A DNA stretch of 64,000 bases, taken from assembly GCF_000019665.1 (NCBI RefSeq), contig NC_010794.1, positions 2,170,001 to 2,234,000 on the forward strand. The letters are read 5' to 3'. The notes beneath the pieces are model-generated. The model made no database searches, was not told where the DNA came from, and was given only the letters and a program-made list of their open reading frames with translations. Position 1 is the stretch's first letter, and each line of letters opens with the position of its first letter. Made by a program: the position numbers and the translations under genes. This DNA is from Methylacidiphilum infernorum V4 (GTDB lineage: Bacteria; Verrucomicrobiota; Verrucomicrobiia; Methylacidiphilales; Methylacidiphilaceae). Of this stretch, positions 17,557 through 26,001 are shown piece after piece.

Positions 17557-18771
17557 TTATTCTCCTTTATTAATCCGTACGTAGCGTTCCGACAGATCGG
17601 TAGAAAGGAACCGGTACTGGCCCTCTCCCTTATGCAGATCGATAAGAATGGAAAACATGGGCATCTTGACGATCTTTTTCAGCCGATTGATCTTGACTTC
17701 CGTTTTCACCCCCGAAGAAACAACCTGGGTACCGCTATAAAAAAGATCGATCTTGCTTTGGTCCACATCCGCCCCGGAATAGCCGATGGCACACAAAATC
17801 CTTCCCCAGTTAGGATCCTCTCCATTCCAGGAACACTTGACCAGGAGGGAATTGCCCACGGCCCTCGCCACGACTTCAGCTTCCTTGTCCGAAACTGCAC
17901 CCTGGACTAATATCTCGACTACTTTTGTCACCCCTTCACCGTCTTCCAATACCGCCCGAGCCAGTCGATCCATGACAAGGCGCAAGGCATTCTTAAATAT
18001 TCCCTTATGGGGGTTTTCGCTCGAAATAATCGTGTTCTTGGCCATCCCGTTGGAAAACAAAAGAATGGTATCGTTTGTAGAGGTTTCCCCATCGACGGAG
18101 ATCCTGTTGAATGTCTCCTGGACACAACACCGCAAGACCCAATTTAAGTATTCGGGGCTAAGGAGGGCATCGGTGGTAATGACTCCCAGGGTAGTGGCCA
18201 AATTGGGGGATATCATGCCCGCTCCCTTGGCCATCCCTCCTATAAAAATCTCCTTATCTTCTATTTTGACCTTTAAGGCCGCCTGCTTGGGGACCGTATC
18301 GGTAGTCATTATCGCTTCGGCAGCATCCCTGTATCCTTCAACATCGAGCGCTTTGCAGGCTTTCTCAATGCCTTTAACGATCTTTTTCATCGGCAAAAAT
18401 ACGCCGATTCTTCCTGTCGAACACACGTAGACTTCATCGGGAGAACAGCCCAACAAGGAAGCGGTCACCGCAGCCATCTGCTCGGCATCTTCTATACCCT
18501 TTTGCCCGGTACAGGCATTGGCGTTACCCGAATTAATCACCACGGCCCGAGCTTTCCCTTTTGCTGCCCGCTTCATCGATACGAGGACCGGGGCGGCCTT
18601 GACCCGGTTTTGGGTAAAGACAGCGGCGACATCGGCCAGTTGTTGGGAAACGACCAAGGCCAGGTCATTTTGTTTTCTCGGTTTTATACCGCAACTGACT
18701 CCCGCAGCAAGAAAACCGCGGGGAGCGGTTACTCCTCCCGATTTTATAAATTCTATGGATTCCTCTTTCAT
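17557..18771 (-). CDS. argJ: Glutamate N-acetyltransferase / amino-acid acetyltransferase
   Basis: A 404-aa self-cleaving ornithine acetyltransferase that recycles the acetyl group from N-acetylornithine to glutamate. The autoproteolysis site is in GAGMISPNLATTLGVITTDA, where cleavage occurs before the first Thr of the ATT triplet. Other family segments are NSGNANACTG and SVDGETSTNDT. Whether it is bifunctional cannot be read from sequence, but no argA is seen. The ATG at 18771 overlaps the argC stop as ATGA, which decides this start over an ATG at 18798 and implies translational coupling. Confidence 0.93.
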   Translation of the reverse strand: MKEESIEFIKSGGVTAPRGFLAAGVSCGIKPRKQNDLALVVSQQLADVAAVFTQNRVKAAPVLVSMKRAAKGKARAVVINSGNANACTGQKGIEDAEQMAAVTASLLGCSPDEVYVCSTGRIGVFLPMKKIVKGIEKACKALDVEGYRDAAEAIMTTDTVPKQAALKVKIEDKEIFIGGMAKGAGMISPNLATTLGVITTDALLSPEYLNWVLRCCVQETFNRISVDGETSTNDTILLFSNGMAKNTIISSENPHKGIFKNALRLVMDRLARAVLEDGEGVTKVVEILVQGAVSDKEAEVVARAVGNSLLVKCSWNGEDPNWGRILCAIGYSGADVDQSKIDLFYSGTQVVSSGVKTEVKINRLKKIVKMPMFSILIDLHKGEGQYRFLSTDLSERYVRINKGE

Positions 18772-19805
18772 GGGATTAATCCCAAAGTTTGAGCCCATCC
18801 AAGTCTTATATTCATGACCTGGATGGCTTGGCCGGCGGCCCCTTTTCCTAGATTATCTATTGCGGCAAGAATAAGAAGCTTTTTCTTTTCCTCGAGCACA
18901 TGGATAGAAAAATAGAGGTTGTTAGAATAAAGGACGTAGCGGAGCTCGGGCATGATTCCTCCCGGTAAAATTTTCACAAAAGGAGCTTCCTTGTAAAACT
19001 CCTGGGCTTGTTCTTCAGCTTCCGCCTGCGAGATAGGCTGGGAAAGGGAACCGATAACGGTCAAAAGAATGCCCCTGCGCAAGGGAGCAAGAATGGGCAG
19101 AAAGATCACTTTGACGGAGTCGGTTTTGACCAGCTTGGCTATCTGCTGTTCCATTTCGGGAATATGGCGGTGGGAGGGAAAGCTATAAGGCCTGAGGTTG
19201 TCGGCAAGTTCACTAAAAAGGAGCTTGGTATCGAGAGTCTTGCCGGCCCCGGTACTGCCGCTGAGGGCGACAATTTCAATCGAATGGGGATCGATCCATC
19301 CCTTTTTTAAGAAAGGCGCTAAAGAGAGCAGAACAGCGGTGGGATAACAGCCAGGCATGGCCAACAAGTTAGAATGGGCAATCTGATCGGGGTAAATTTC
19401 GGGAAGGGCATAGACGGCCTTCTTTAAAAGATCGGCATGGGGATGGGAAAGCTTGTAATAAAGCTCGTAATCCAAGGGGTTTTCGAGTCGAAAATCCGCA
19501 CTCAAATCGATGACTACCTTGCCCCGATTATAGAAAAAATGCGCATAGTCCATTCCCGCCCCGTGAGGGAGAGCAAGGAAAACCAGCTCGAGTTGGTTTT
19601 CTTTTTTCTCTAGACTCTCTAGGTCGTCAAACTCAAGCTCCCCAAAGCGTCCTATCCCGGGGTAGACGGATTGCAACGTCCTATCCTTGTATTGCCTTGA
19701 AGTAATCCAGCGGAGATCGACACCGGGATGACGAACCAAGAGTCTAATCAATTCTTCCCCTGAATACCCTGAAGCCCCAACAATACCGACTCGGATAGAG
19801 GACAT
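18768..19805 (-). CDS. argC: N-acetyl-gamma-glutamyl-phosphate reductase
   Basis: A 345-aa NADPH-dependent reductase. The N-terminal Rossmann motif is VGIVGASGYSGEELIRLL, and the catalytic cysteine is in NLLAMPGCYPTAVLLSL near residue 153. SGSTGAGKTLDTKLLF and the His-containing SHRHIPEMEQQ near residue 214 complete the active site. It is the first arg gene of the string and lies 84 bp after rpsI in the same direction, so ribosomal-protein transcription may read through into it. Confidence 0.93.
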   Translation of the reverse strand: MSSIRVGIVGASGYSGEELIRLLVRHPGVDLRWITSRQYKDRTLQSVYPGIGRFGELEFDDLESLEKKENQLELVFLALPHGAGMDYAHFFYNRGKVVIDLSADFRLENPLDYELYYKLSHPHADLLKKAVYALPEIYPDQIAHSNLLAMPGCYPTAVLLSLAPFLKKGWIDPHSIEIVALSGSTGAGKTLDTKLLFSELADNLRPYSFPSHRHIPEMEQQIAKLVKTDSVKVIFLPILAPLRRGILLTVIGSLSQPISQAEAEEQAQEFYKEAPFVKILPGGIMPELRYVLYSNNLYFSIHVLEEKKKLLILAAIDNLGKGAAGQAIQVMNIRLGWAQTLGLIP

Positions 19806-19889
19806 GCTAAAAAACCAAGAAATGAATTTTTATCCTCCTTCGAAAAATAGCCATCCCCTCCCCAAAACTGCATCCTCTTTAGGCTGGAA

Positions 19890-20300
19890 CTACCGCTTGG
19901 AAAACTGGAACCTTTTCCTTGCACCCGGCTGGCCCGTTTTCTTGCGTTCCTTCATGCGGGGATCGCGCGTCAGGAGTCCTTCTTTTTTCAACAAGCTGCG
20001 GTAAGAGGGATCGTACTTGATCAAGGCCCGGGAGACGGCTAATTTCAAAGCCTGGGCTTGTCCCATGAGGCCTCCACCCCTGGCTTTGGCTATAATATCA
20101 AATTTCTTCGTCCCTTCAATCACTTCCAAGGGCTTAAAAACCTCGTAACGATGGACAAAAGTGGGAAAATAAAATTCCAAGTCTTTCCCGTTGATACTGA
20201 CCTCACCCTTCCCCGGCTTAAGAATAACGGTCGCCGTAGCCGTCTTTCTCCTTCCGGTGGCTTGTATCGGCGAATTTTGAGGAATAACTGTCATTGTCAT
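19890..20300 (-). CDS. rpsI: 30S ribosomal protein S9
   Basis: A 136-aa S9 protein. It begins with a short extension before the conserved ATGRRKTATATVIL and ends with the highly basic tail that reaches the decoding site, closing KKTGQPGARKRFQFSKR, the hallmark of S9. It follows rplM by one base in the usual L13-S9 pair. Confidence 0.97.
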   Translation of the reverse strand: MTMTVIPQNSPIQATGRRKTATATVILKPGKGEVSINGKDLEFYFPTFVHRYEVFKPLEVIEGTKKFDIIAKARGGGLMGQAQALKLAVSRALIKYDPSYRSLLKKEGLLTRDPRMKERKKTGQPGARKRFQFSKR

Positions 20301-20301
20301 T

Positions 20302-20733
20302 TCAATCTAGAGTAACAGGAATGGGTTTTTGCGCAGCGTGGGGATGGTCGCTGCCTTCATAAACGTGAAGCTTGGTGTATATTTTCCGTCCAAGCCGGTT
20401 ATGCGGGATCATTCCCCTCACCGCATGTTCGATGATGAAATTGGGTCGTTTTTGACGAATCTGCACTGGACTGAAAGTTTTTTGTCCCCCAATATACCCC
20501 GAATAGGCAGAATACAGCTTTTGGGTTTCTTTCTTGCCGCTAAAGATAGCTTTAGAGGCGTTGATAACGATCACATGATCTCCGGTATCCACATGCGGAC
20601 TAAATACTTCCTTGTGCTTGCCCCGAAGCAGGCAAGCCACTTTTTCAGCGACCTTACCTACGATCTTATCCCTAGCGTCAATGATATACCACTTCCTTTG
20701 GACTTCTTGTGGTTTTTGAAAATAGGTTTTCAC
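20302..20733 (-). CDS. rplM: 50S ribosomal protein L13
   Basis: A 143-aa L13 protein starting at a GTG (VKTYFQKPQEVQRKWYIIDA), which matches the normal family length. The frame continues upstream to a TTG at 20772, but that stretch coincides with a promoter-like TTGACA and adds residues not found in L13. Conserved segments are HVDTGDHVIVINASK and the GMIPHNRLGRKIYTKLHVYEG C-terminal region (split here for length: GMIPHNRLGRK then LHVYEG). Confidence 0.95.
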   Translation of the reverse strand: MKTYFQKPQEVQRKWYIIDARDKIVGKVAEKVACLLRGKHKEVFSPHVDTGDHVIVINASKAIFSGKKETQKLYSAYSGYIGGQKTFSPVQIRQKRPNFIIEHAVRGMIPHNRLGRKIYTKLHVYEGSDHPHAAQKPIPVTLD

Positions 20734-20743
20734 CGAGAAAAAA

Positions 20744-20772
20744 ACAATTGGTCTTTTGAGTTTAGATGTCAA
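20744..20772 (-). promoter_or_regulatory. Possible promoter of rplM-rpsI(-arg)
   Basis: A perfect TTGACA at 20772-20767 is followed after 17 bases by AATTGT at 20749-20744, then the rplM GTG start 11 bases later. The -35 match is perfect, the -10 match is weak. If used, the mRNA leader would be extremely short. Confidence 0.3.
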
Positions 20773-20826
20773 GGAATTAAAAAAAGTTTTTTTGAAAAAC
20801 AGCTCGATCTTTTCAAGGAAAAGCCC

Positions 20827-21174
20827 TTAACCGAAGGTTGTCCGATTATAACCCCACAACTTGGCCGAAACGTCGGAAAAATTAATGAATACCCTCTCGG
20901 CCTTTATTCCACAATGCTTTTCCAGCAAAGAACAGATCTCTCTAGAGAACTCTCCGCAACGCTCTAAAGGGAGATTGATGGCCCTTAGTTCCACGAAAGC
21001 AGCCGGTTCTTCATTCCCCGCAAAAAGAATTCTTTTGACTCCCGCCCAGCTTACCATCGTGTAAGCTTGGGGTTTGTTCATTTTTTCCACGATAAAACGG
21101 CTGGCCGCCTCAACCAGTTCCTTCTGCTCGCGTTCCGTCAAACTTACATTCGTTTCAATGGATAAATAAGGCAT
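20827..21174 (-). CDS. MIF-family tautomerase
   Basis: A 115-aa homologue of macrophage migration inhibitory factor and bacterial phenylpyruvate tautomerases. It begins MPYLSIETNV, so Pro-2 becomes the N-terminal catalytic base after Met removal. Other matches are the FAGNEEPAAFVELRAI strand, and at the C-terminus ERVFINFSDVSAKLWGYNRT, which aligns with the RVYINYYDM...WNNSTF end of MIF. The full trimer-forming length is present. The physiological substrate in bacteria is unknown. It is probably not co-transcribed with rplM. Confidence 0.85.
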   Translation of the reverse strand: MPYLSIETNVSLTEREQKELVEAASRFIVEKMNKPQAYTMVSWAGVKRILFAGNEEPAAFVELRAINLPLERCGEFSREICSLLEKHCGIKAERVFINFSDVSAKLWGYNRTTFG

Positions 21175-21308
21175 AGTCTGATTTTATTGCGTTGAAAAAT
21201 GAGCGCAACATTCATTTTAACTAAATTTATGCTCCAGCTCCCCTTCCGTAAGGGAGGACATACAGGGCCTAGACGCAGAGAGTCGGTTCTGCCTAGGATT
21301 ATCGTCAT

Positions 21309-21347
21309 GGAATATCAGCTAGACAAAGGTTGTCATTCCGTCTATAT
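21309..21347 (+). pseudogene. 5' stump of an IS200/IS605 Y1 transposase gene
   Basis: Thirteen codons, MEYQLDKGCHSVY, match the start of Y1 (HUH) transposases. The sequence then changes to unrelated residues, and none of the HUH or catalytic Tyr motifs remains. It marks the left-hand part of the deletion derivative. Confidence 0.55.
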
Positions 21348-21390
21348 TGCAGGGAGGGTTTACCCATATTTGAGGGGGGGTCGGAGTGAA

Positions 21391-21506
21391 CACCTGTGGA
21401 GAGGGTGCATGAGCAGGGCATCCTCCAAAGAGGATGTTGGCCACCCCTCGTAGAAGCAGGAAACCCTTGTGTGGTTCTTCCGGGTGGGACTGATCCCTGC
21501 CGGAAG
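21391..21506 (+). ncRNA. TnpB-type guide (omega) RNA-like end, no tnpB
   Basis: Contains the box CACCTGTGGAGAGG at its 5' side and CCTCGTAGAAGCAGGAA at its 3' side, as in the ends downstream of tnpB genes. Between them a perfect 7-bp hairpin pairs 21419-21425 CATCCTC with 21430-21436 GAGGATG around CAAA. A distal hairpin ends at 21506. The IS607 copy at 28858-28993 has the same boxes and a stem of different sequence at the same place. No tnpB is present beside it. Confidence 0.55.
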
Positions 21507-21634
21507 CTCCGTCCATGGGGAGGGAGAGTTTTTCTTACTGATATATAGTGATATAGATAAGCGACAAAAAAAATAAGACCTTTATGACACTGTTCTCGAT
21601 GTAACCGAACAGAGGAATACTAGCCGGTAGTTTT

Positions 21635-23404
21635 ATGCCCATCACTTCCCATTCGATTCAACTTCCCACTGCAAAAGAAGGGACAGTAGGCCCAGAAATG
21701 TCTGGAGCTGATTGCGTGATTGCAGCCCTTGAAAAAGAAGGCGTTGGGATCCTATTCGCCTATCCAGGAGGGGCAAGCATGCCCATGCACCAATCCCTTA
21801 CTCGGGCTAAAATCCTAAGAACGGTGTTGCCTCGCCACGAGCAAGGTGGAGTATTCATGGCTGAAGGTTATGCCAGGTCTACAGGGAAAGTCGGGGTATG
21901 CATGTCTACTTCCGGGCCCGGAGCCACCAACCTCATCACGGGGATCGCCGATGCTTACATGGATTCGGTTCCCCTTGTCGCGATCACCGGGCAGGTTAAA
22001 AAAGAGATGATCGGCAAAGGAGCCTTCCAGGAAACAGACGTTTTTGGGATTACGCTGCCCATTGTCAAACATAGTTACCTGGTCATCGATCCCCGGGAAA
22101 TCCCGCAAATTATCAAAGAAGCCCTCTTGATCGCCCGATCGGGTCGGCCGGGACCCGTGGTCATTGATATTCCCAAGGATGTACAGCAAGCCGTCTTTAA
22201 ACCTTTCTTTCCCCACTCCACGGGGCTGGAGTCGAAACTTGCACCCCCTCCAATAGACATTTCAGCCCTGGAAACCGTACTGGATTGGATCGAGAAAGCC
22301 AAAAGGCCTGTGATGTACGTGGGAGGAGGCATTATTTCCAGTGGAGCTTATCATGAACTTTTAGAGTTTGCCCAAAAGACGGCTATTCCCGTAGCCACAA
22401 CGCTGATGGGGATCGGCTCTTTCCCCGAGAATCACCCCCTTTCCTTGAAATGGCTTGGCATGCACGGTTCGGTGTATTCCAATTTTGCCGTGGATCAATC
22501 CGACCTTCTTCTTGCTTTCGGGGTAAGGTTTGACGACCGGGTGACGGGTAACGTCCAAGCTTTCGCCCAAAAAGCCCGTATTGTCCATATCGACATCGAT
22601 AATTCGGAGTTGAATAAAAACAAAAGAGTCGATCTGCCTATTCTCGGGGATATCAAGGAGGCCTTAAGGTTGTTGAACCGGCTCATCGAAGAAAGAAAGT
22701 TTCAGTCCCCCGGCTATTCCCTCTGGCAGGAGGAGATCCAAGCTTGGAAAATAAAATATCCTTTCCGTTACAAGAAATTCGAAGGGGTCATCATGCCCCA
22801 AATGGTTATCGAAGAACTCTACAAGTTAACCCGGGGTGAAGCCATCATTACGACAGGAGTAGGCCAACACCAGATGTGGACAGCCCAATTTTACAATTTT
22901 CACCGTCCCCGAACCTTCCTCACTTCGGGAGGACTCGGGGCAATGGGCTTTGGTTACCCGGCCGCCCTCGGGGCTAAAATTGCCCATCCTGAGGCAACGG
23001 TGATTGACGTGGACGGCGATGGAAGCTTTTTAATGAATATCCAGGAATTGGCTACAGCGGTAACAGAAAAAATACCGGTTAAGGCCGTGATATTAAACAA
23101 CCAGCACCTGGGGATGGTTGTCCAATGGGAAGATCGATTTTATGATAGCAACAGGGCCCATACCTTTCTTGGACTACCCGATAATAAAAACATGGTTTAT
23201 CCCGATTTTCCCCAAATCTGCAAAGGCTTCGGCGTAAAATCAGAAAGAATTTCCAAGCCCCACGAGCTGGTGCCCGCCTTGAAAAGAATGCTCGACAGCG
23301 AGGAGCCTTATGTCCTGGATGTCATCGTTCCCTACACCGAACATGTTTTACCCATGATTCCCGCCGGAATGACCGTCAAGGATATCATCATCGACAACGA
23401 CTGA
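21635..23404 (+). CDS. ilvB: Acetolactate synthase, catalytic subunit
   Basis: A 589-aa thiamine-diphosphate enzyme of branched-chain amino acid synthesis, condensing pyruvate to acetolactate (or with 2-ketobutyrate). The N-terminal part has the catalytic glutamate in [20 protein letters not shown] and the [16 protein letters not shown] segment; the C-terminal ThDP-binding motif is [12 protein letters not shown] ending in [13 protein letters not shown]. The length matches the large subunit. No regulatory subunit (ilvN/H) follows; the gene is single and ends at a terminator. Confidence 0.93.
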   Translation: MPITSHSIQLPTAKEGTVGPEMSGADCVIAALEKEGVGILFAYPGGASMPMHQSLTRAKILRTVLPRHEQGGVFMAEGYARSTGKVGVCMSTSGPGATNLITGIADAYMDSVPLVAITGQVKKEMIGKGAFQETDVFGITLPIVKHSYLVIDPREIPQIIKEALLIARSGRPGPVVIDIPKDVQQAVFKPFFPHSTGLESKLAPPPIDISALETVLDWIEKAKRPVMYVGGGIISSGAYHELLEFAQKTAIPVATTLMGIGSFPENHPLSLKWLGMHGSVYSNFAVDQSDLLLAFGVRFDDRVTGNVQAFAQKARIVHIDIDNSELNKNKRVDLPILGDIKEALRLLNRLIEERKFQSPGYSLWQEEIQAWKIKYPFRYKKFEGVIMPQMVIEELYKLTRGEAIITTGVGQHQMWTAQFYNFHRPRTFLTSGGLGAMGFGYPAALGAKIAHPEATVIDVDGDGSFLMNIQELATAVTEKIPVKAVILNNQHLGMVVQWEDRFYDSNRAHTFLGLPDNKNMVYPDFPQICKGFGVKSERISKPHELVPALKRMLDSEEPYVLDVIVPYTEHVLPMIPAGMTVKDIIIDND

Positions 23405-23462
23405 GTGCCTTTTGCCCATCTTCAACAATCGGCATGGCTTTTGCGGCCGAAGTCAAAAAAGA

Positions 23463-23491
23463 AACAGGATATGCCCTGTTCGCTTTTTTTT
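23463..23491 (+). terminator. Rho-independent terminator after ilvB
   Basis: A 6-bp stem pairs 23463-23468 AACAGG with 23475-23480 CCTGTT, followed three bases later by eight T. It separates ilvB from the carbonic anhydrase-family gene. Confidence 0.65.
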
Positions 23492-23516
23492 GAAAAAAAA
23501 TTTGAATGTACGATAA

Positions 23517-23532
23517 CCATTATTAATAATGG
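23517..23532. promoter_or_regulatory. Perfect 16-bp palindrome, candidate operator
   Basis: CCATTATTAATAATGG reads the same on both strands and lies 39 bases upstream of the carbonic anhydrase-family start. Its position between the ilvB terminator and the gene's AAGGAG suggests a binding site for a dimeric regulator. The AT-rich core could also contribute to a -10 element. The regulator is unknown. Confidence 0.4.
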
Positions 23533-23571
23533 AAGCTCCTGAACATCAATAATTGTAAAAAGGAGTTTATC

Positions 23572-24153
23572 ATGAGTCAAAATTATGAAGAAATTTTAAA
23601 AGCAAACGTTCAATATGCAGCCACTTTTGGTGAAAAGGCAAACCTGCCGATGCCCCCTGGAAGGCGGATGGCCATTCTTACCTGCATGGATGCCCGGCTG
23701 CACCCGGGCAAGTTTGCGGGACTAAAAGAAGGAGATGCCCATATCATCCGCAATGCGGGTGGAAGAGCCAGTGACGATGCGATCCGTTCTCTTATCATAT
23801 CCTACAAGCTTCTTGGAACCAAGGAATGGTTCGTTATTCACCACACGGACTGCGGGATGGAAACCTTTAGCGACGCGGTCATGGAAGAATTGTTGGAAAA
23901 GAGCCTGGAGACGGCGGTATTGGAAGGAGGAAAATGGAAAGACGTGGGCAAAGGTCCGGGTTCCTCAGAAGGAAAGTATCTTAAGTGGCTGACGATTAAA
24001 GACCAGAAGGAAAGTCTCGTCGAGGATGTTTTACGGATTAGGCATCATCCTTTAGTTCCTCCGAGCATCCCCATCTATGGGTTCATTTACGATGTAAAAA
24101 CCGGCAAGCTCATAGAAGTCTCTGAAGCTAGCCAAGTCGGGAAAGCCAAATAG
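23572..24153 (+). CDS. Beta-carbonic anhydrase family enzyme
   Basis: A 193-aa zinc enzyme of the beta-carbonic anhydrase fold. Zinc ligands are visible as Cys-Met-Asp-Ala-Arg ([12 protein letters not shown], about residue 38) and His-x-x-Cys ([12 protein letters not shown], about residues 90-101), with [15 protein letters not shown] between. The Asp-Arg dyad is present. The enzyme would interconvert CO2 and bicarbonate; some close family members are instead CS2 or COS hydrolases, and sequence inspection alone cannot exclude that. Translation signals are strong (AAAAAGGAG before the ATG), and a 16-bp palindrome lies upstream. Confidence 0.82.
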   Translation: MSQNYEEILKANVQYAATFGEKANLPMPPGRRMAILTCMDARLHPGKFAGLKEGDAHIIRNAGGRASDDAIRSLIISYKLLGTKEWFVIHHTDCGMETFSDAVMEELLEKSLETAVLEGGKWKDVGKGPGSSEGKYLKWLTIKDQKESLVEDVLRIRHHPLVPPSIPIYGFIYDVKTGKLIEVSEASQVGKAK

Positions 24154-24173
24154 GAGGCCCCTTTCGGCTCAAA

Positions 24174-25085
24174 TCAATCCGCCGGAAGCTTGAACTTGGA
24201 GAAAAGTTGCATGGTTTTTAAAACACCCCGAACCTTGCTTATTTCATGGGTCCTGAGGAGGTCTGTTTTGCCGAGTATAGCCAGAACGGCAAAGAAAGGC
24301 TCGGCTATCCTGACTTCGTCCTGGAAGCATTCGAAGGCATGAGGTAAAGCATGGCAAATGGGCCAACCGAGCTTTCGAAGCCGAAAGGTATGGAGGAATA
24401 TTTCCATCTGCCTCTGAATCCGGGTTGGGCCGTCAAGAAGATTGGGATAATAAAAGCCCAACCCGGGATCCAGCCATATCTTTTTAACCCCGCAGGCCAA
24501 GGCTTCTTCGATGCGCTTTTCAAAATAGGGAAAAAGAAGGGCCAGGGGATCCTCGGGTAAGGCAATGGGCTCGACGTCCCGAACGTTATCCCCACTGACA
24601 AAGTTGATGATGACCGCACCTTCATGATCGGCAACGACCCTAAAAAATTCCTTTCCCTGGTTGCCCTTGGTCAGGTTCAATACGGCCGCTCCCGCTTTAA
24701 AACATTCCTTGGCCACCTCAAGCCGATAAGTTTCCACCGATATAATCTTCCCCAAGCGGCTTAACTGCTTTACCAGGGGTAGAAGCAGTTGGAGTTGCTC
24801 TTTTTCATCGATCCTCCGCGCATAGGAAAGAGAAGATTCCGCACCGATATCCACCAGGTCGGCTCCAGAAGCATACAAAACCTGGGCCTTTCGGATTGCC
24901 GCCTCCAAATCCAAGGCCACGCTTTCCCTATACCAGGATTCGGCCGAGAGATTGATTACCCCCATCATATTGGGGCCATCGGTCGAAGGAAAGAGTTTAG
25001 TCCGAAGTTCAAAACGGCAAACTTCCCTCCCAAAATCATCGGCATACTTCAAATACAGATCCGAAAGATAAGAAAGGCTCAGCAT
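24174..25085 (-). CDS. Dihydropteroate synthase-like protein (divergent)
   Basis: A 303-aa TIM-barrel protein with the layout of pterin-binding enzymes. MMGVINLSAESWYRES stands in place of the usual MGIVNVTPDSF loop, GADLVDIGAESS matches the pABA-side loop, VETYRLEVAKECFKAGAAVLNL matches the VDT...A strand (shortened here: VETYRLEVAKECFKAGAAVL), LDPGLGFYYPNL matches DPGFGF, and LRTHEISKVRGVLK matches the C-terminal R-x-H motif. Several invariant positions are changed (for example VIINFVSGD at the usual MH-x-(Q/M) site), so catalysis of folate synthesis is uncertain. A TTG at 25097 is an alternative start. It lies 29 bp after hisB in the same direction. Confidence 0.65.
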   Translation of the reverse strand: MLSLSYLSDLYLKYADDFGREVCRFELRTKLFPSTDGPNMMGVINLSAESWYRESVALDLEAAIRKAQVLYASGADLVDIGAESSLSYARRIDEKEQLQLLLPLVKQLSRLGKIISVETYRLEVAKECFKAGAAVLNLTKGNQGKEFFRVVADHEGAVIINFVSGDNVRDVEPIALPEDPLALLFPYFEKRIEEALACGVKKIWLDPGLGFYYPNLLDGPTRIQRQMEIFLHTFRLRKLGWPICHALPHAFECFQDEVRIAEPFFAVLAILGKTDLLRTHEISKVRGVLKTMQLFSKFKLPAD

Positions 25086-25114
25086 AAAACAGTTCAAAAA
25101 CAGCCCGCAACCTC

Positions 25115-25738
25115 CTACGAGCCGATCAGTCCTTTAGTAGTTGGAATGCGATCCAAGCTCCTCGTATCGTATCCAACCGCCATTTTTAACGTTCTTGCCA
25201 GGGCTTTAAAACTGCCTTCGATCAAATGGTGAACCTCTTTGCCCTCCACTATATGCATATGGAGACAAAGCTGTCCATGGACAACAAAAGCTCTCAAAAA
25301 CTCCTCCAGCAGCTGTGCCGGAAAGCTGCCTGCGGAAAGCAAAAAAAGAGGCAGCTTTTCGGGAACCCGAAAGCAAAGAAACGGTCTTCCACTGATGTCA
25401 ACAGCACAATGGACAAGCGTTTCATCCATGGGCAACAAATAAAAGCCATAGCGATTTATTCCCTTTTTGTCTCCCAGGGACCTGTTAAAAGCCTCCCCCA
25501 GGACAATGCCACAATCCTCCACGGTATGATGAAAATCCACGTGCAGGTCCCCTTCACACTTTAGAGTCAGATCAAAGGAGCCATGAAAGGAGAAAAGTTC
25601 AAGCATGTGATCCAAAAAACCGATCCCCGTTTTGATATCGCTCTTTCCTTGACCATCAAGAGTCATTTCAAGGGAGATTGCCGTCTCTTTTGTGTTCCTT
25701 TGCACCGAGGCTTTCCTTGGAGTGTTTATCTCCCTCAT
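25115..25738 (-). CDS. hisB: Imidazoleglycerol-phosphate dehydratase
   Basis: A 207-aa enzyme of histidine biosynthesis. Manganese-binding repeats are clear: GFLDHMLELFSFHG, then DFHHTVEDCGIVLGEA, and later MHIVEGKEVHHLIEGSFKAL. It is a monofunctional dehydratase without the HisB-N phosphatase. No other his gene is in the window. Confidence 0.95.
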   Translation of the reverse strand: MREINTPRKASVQRNTKETAISLEMTLDGQGKSDIKTGIGFLDHMLELFSFHGSFDLTLKCEGDLHVDFHHTVEDCGIVLGEAFNRSLGDKKGINRYGFYLLPMDETLVHCAVDISGRPFLCFRVPEKLPLFLLSAGSFPAQLLEEFLRAFVVHGQLCLHMHIVEGKEVHHLIEGSFKALARTLKMAVGYDTRSLDRIPTTKGLIGS

Positions 25739-26001
25739 ATTTCCTTCCTTGTGTTCAAATAGAGATCCTTTGTTTTAAAACTCGCCGGGAACATCCACAG
25801 CCCAAAGCTCCACAATCGGCGGCCATCTCTCAATGGAGCAAACCGATGGCCCTTTATCGTTCGTTACCATATTCAGTTAAAGGTAGTCAACAACGGCCGT
25901 TTTTTATAATCTTAAAAAAGATTATGTTTGTTTTTTCCTTAATTTTTAACCATAAAAACTTTTTTATTTCTTCACTTTTTAATTGGTTTTAATTGTTGGA
26001 T

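Larger units (their letters stand above)
21231..21525 (+). mobile_element. Non-autonomous IS200/IS605-like remnant (PATE-like)
   Basis: The left part has an imperfect hairpin: 21268-21272 CCTAG with 21293-21297 CTAGG, and 21275-21279 GCAGA with 21288-21292 TCTGC. It is followed by an ATG at 21309 opening MEYQLDKGCHSVY, the N-terminal motif of IS200/IS605 Y1 transposases (LDKGAHSVYSLH type). After about 13 codons the homology ends and the right part runs into a TnpB-type guide-RNA-like end. A right hairpin pairs 21477-21483 CTTCCGG with 21500-21506 CCGGAAG, with an inner GGG/CCC. Both ends thus survive around an internal deletion of tnpA and tnpB. Exact boundaries are uncertain. Confidence 0.6.

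Noticed and set aside
21199-21453. 84-codon plus-strand frame as a gene
   Set aside because: It is explained by the transposase stump (13 codons) and guide-RNA-like end rather than an intact protein.
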